Source of the DNA: UBA7672 sp963738625
Lineage (GTDB): Bacteria; Pseudomonadota; Alphaproteobacteria; Caulobacterales; Hyphomonadaceae
Direction of reading: 5' to 3'
NCBI GenBank assembly: GCA_963738625.1
Contig: CAVTXH010000002.1
Location: 806,001-870,000, forward strand
Length of the DNA: 64,000 nucleotides
A program made the position numbers and the translations under genes. The notes beneath the pieces were generated by a model, which did no database searches, was not told the DNA's origin, and saw only the letters and a list, made by a program, of their open reading frames with translations. Every line of letters starts with the position of its first letter. The first letter of the stretch is position 1. Shown here piece by piece: positions 62,906-64,000 of the stretch.

Positions 62906-64000
62906 TTACAGCCTACTACCAACAGAGAGCCAGCCTGGCATTTCGTGCTCGCCGCAAATCCCCACAGCGAATTTGCGAAGCGCGGTCCACTCGGTCGGCA
63001 ACAGCATCGCCCGGGCTTCGGCCGCGGTGCTCAGCAGAAGCACATTGAGGTCGACGCTCTTGCTGGGATCGCCAACCAGATCGCCGGACAGGATCCCGGG
63101 GAGACCTGCGCCAACGCGATTGCCTGAGTCCAGACTTTTGGCATATTTTGTCTTGTCTTTGCCTATCGGCAGCGGGAGCGGGTCAAACAAACGGATCAGG
63201 TCCGCGCTGCTCAGAGGCAGCCGCAATGCGACCACATCAAGCGCGGAACCAAGTCCCAGCTCCGTCGCACTTGCCTGAAGCGAGACAGCATCCTGCAGCG
63301 CCCGCCCTGCCGCGGTATTGTTTTCGCTCCAGTCCAGCAACGCCTCGGAATCCCAGCCTTCGTAGTTCACGCGGTCGATGAACTCCAAAACGTCTTTGAC
63401 GTGCTCACCAACCGCCAGACTGGAGGCCGCCACGCGAAGCCGGTGCTCGCAGATGAGAAGCATCAGGATCGCCAGTCGGATGACCTGCGCAGTCTCTACG
63501 GGCATTTTCGAACGGCCTCCCTTCCAGCAGGCGGCGCCGATCCACGGGATCTCCGTCGTCAATGACGGGGGGTCATCTCGCCGAATGGCCTGATAGGCTC
63601 GGTGGGATTGCTCGGTGAGCCGCAAGTGCCAGAACAGGTCGGCAAGCTGGGCCGCCTTCGTGACGACCGGATCATCCACGGCTGCGACATCAATGAGCTC
63701 GCGTTGCACGACGGTGGCCGGAACAACCGGGCCATTATCGCCACGCTCTTTCTTGTCAAAAAAGAGCACTCCGAGTGCGAAGCTACGGAGCCCATAAGCG
63801 GTCTGGATCTCAACTTCCATCGCCGCGTCAAGATAACCATTGGGACTGGCGCTGATCGCACGCGCCAAGGTCTTTCTTTCGCCACGCCCGATTGCGGCCG
63901 TGCCCGCGGCGAACGCATCCCGAAGCGCCATCCGGTAAGCCGACGCAACTTTGTTGGTCAGCAGGTCGCCGAAATCCTGACGTACCTTGGATATCTTCTT
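62906..64000 (-). CDS. 3' part of an unknown gene, cut by window end
   Basis: The frame of 341 residues from the first visible Met (63931) continues open to the end of the window (KKISKVRQDFGDLLTNKVASAYRM...). The gene therefore probably starts outside. The visible part is helical and Leu-rich, with no signal peptide and no motif I recognise. Alternatively it starts at 63931. It lies in the same defence-like neighbourhood, convergent with the methyltransferase. Confidence 0.6.
   Translation of the reverse strand, partial: KKISKVRQDFGDLLTNKVASAYRMALRDAFAAGTAAIGRGERKTLARAISASPNGYLDAAMEVEIQTAYGLRSFALGVLFFDKKERGDNGPVVPATVVQRELIDVAAVDDPVVTKAAQLADLFWHLRLTEQSHRAYQAIRRDDPPSLTTEIPWIGAACWKGGRSKMPVETAQVIRLAILMLLICEHRLRVAASSLAVGEHVKDVLEFIDRVNYEGWDSEALLDWSENNTAAGRALQDAVSLQASATELGLGSALDVVALRLPLSSADLIRLFDPLPLPIGKDKTKYAKSLDSGNRVGAGLPGILSGDLVGDPSKSVDLNVLLLSTAAEARAMLLPTEWTALRKFAVGICGEHEMPGWLSVGSRL

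Noticed and set aside
38000..64000. CRISPR array or cas genes in the island
   Set aside because: No regularly spaced repeat series and no Cas-like motif was seen by eye.

Overview
The window is a GC-rich alphaproteobacterial chromosome segment, probably from the Caulobacterales or a close relative. The lineage call rests on an SpmX-type polarity protein (2459-3670), FliN, an encoded-CCA tRNA-Leu, a TonB-dependent receptor, an S46 peptidase and several acyl-CoA dehydrogenases of alphaproteobacterial type. No 16S rRNA or other strong marker is present, so the lineage is inferred.

Positions 1-37.8 kb are ordinary chromosome. The genes are tightly packed, mostly on the minus strand, and single lines run near 70% G+C. 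The main theme is acyl-CoA and branched-chain catabolism: isovaleryl-CoA dehydrogenase, both propionyl-CoA carboxylase subunits (pccA and pccB, about 8 kb apart), three further acyl-CoA dehydrogenases, a crotonase and an ABM monooxygenase. Around them lie MgtE, LipB, FliN, a K+-channel-like protein, a GIY-YIG protein, a 2-hydroxyacid dehydrogenase, an MFS transporter, a TonB receptor next to a nucleoside permease, an S46 dipeptidyl-peptidase, two small cytochromes c, and several secreted proteins or lipoproteins of unknown role. One TIR-domain gene directly follows pccB. Gene-free DNA at 31.5-32.6 kb holds a densely hairpinned block and one copy of a 140-bp palindromic repeat. A second copy lies at 34.5 kb.

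At 37.8 kb the 5' end of dusA, a known integration site, abuts a divergent tyrosine recombinase, and the sequence becomes a genomic island that runs to the end of the window without a visible right border. Lines near 42.5 kb drop to about 50% G+C. The island carries the integrase, an AlpA-like excisionase candidate, a DUF3363 relaxase, an operon behind an HTH gene with a DUF2971 protein and an ADP-ribosyltransferase-like protein, an AAA/DUF4143 ATPase, and a complete IS21-family element with an 8-bp target duplication that splits a small gene. I infer at least nine single-base frame breaks in dusA and island genes and noticed none in the first 36 kb.

The right part (52-64 kb) looks like a defence island. 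A HEPN/zinc-ribbon protein converges on an 840-residue zinc-ribbon PD-(D/E)XK nuclease candidate, which is divergent from a CHAT-protease candidate. Next comes a Septu-like pair of an AAA ATPase (frame broken) and an HNH nuclease translated through a TGATG overlap, then a 61-residue acidic peptide, a methyltransferase and the 3' part of an unknown gene. The HEPN-nuclease-CHAT trio is the best candidate here for an undescribed system. No search or computation was run: family names come from motifs and memory.
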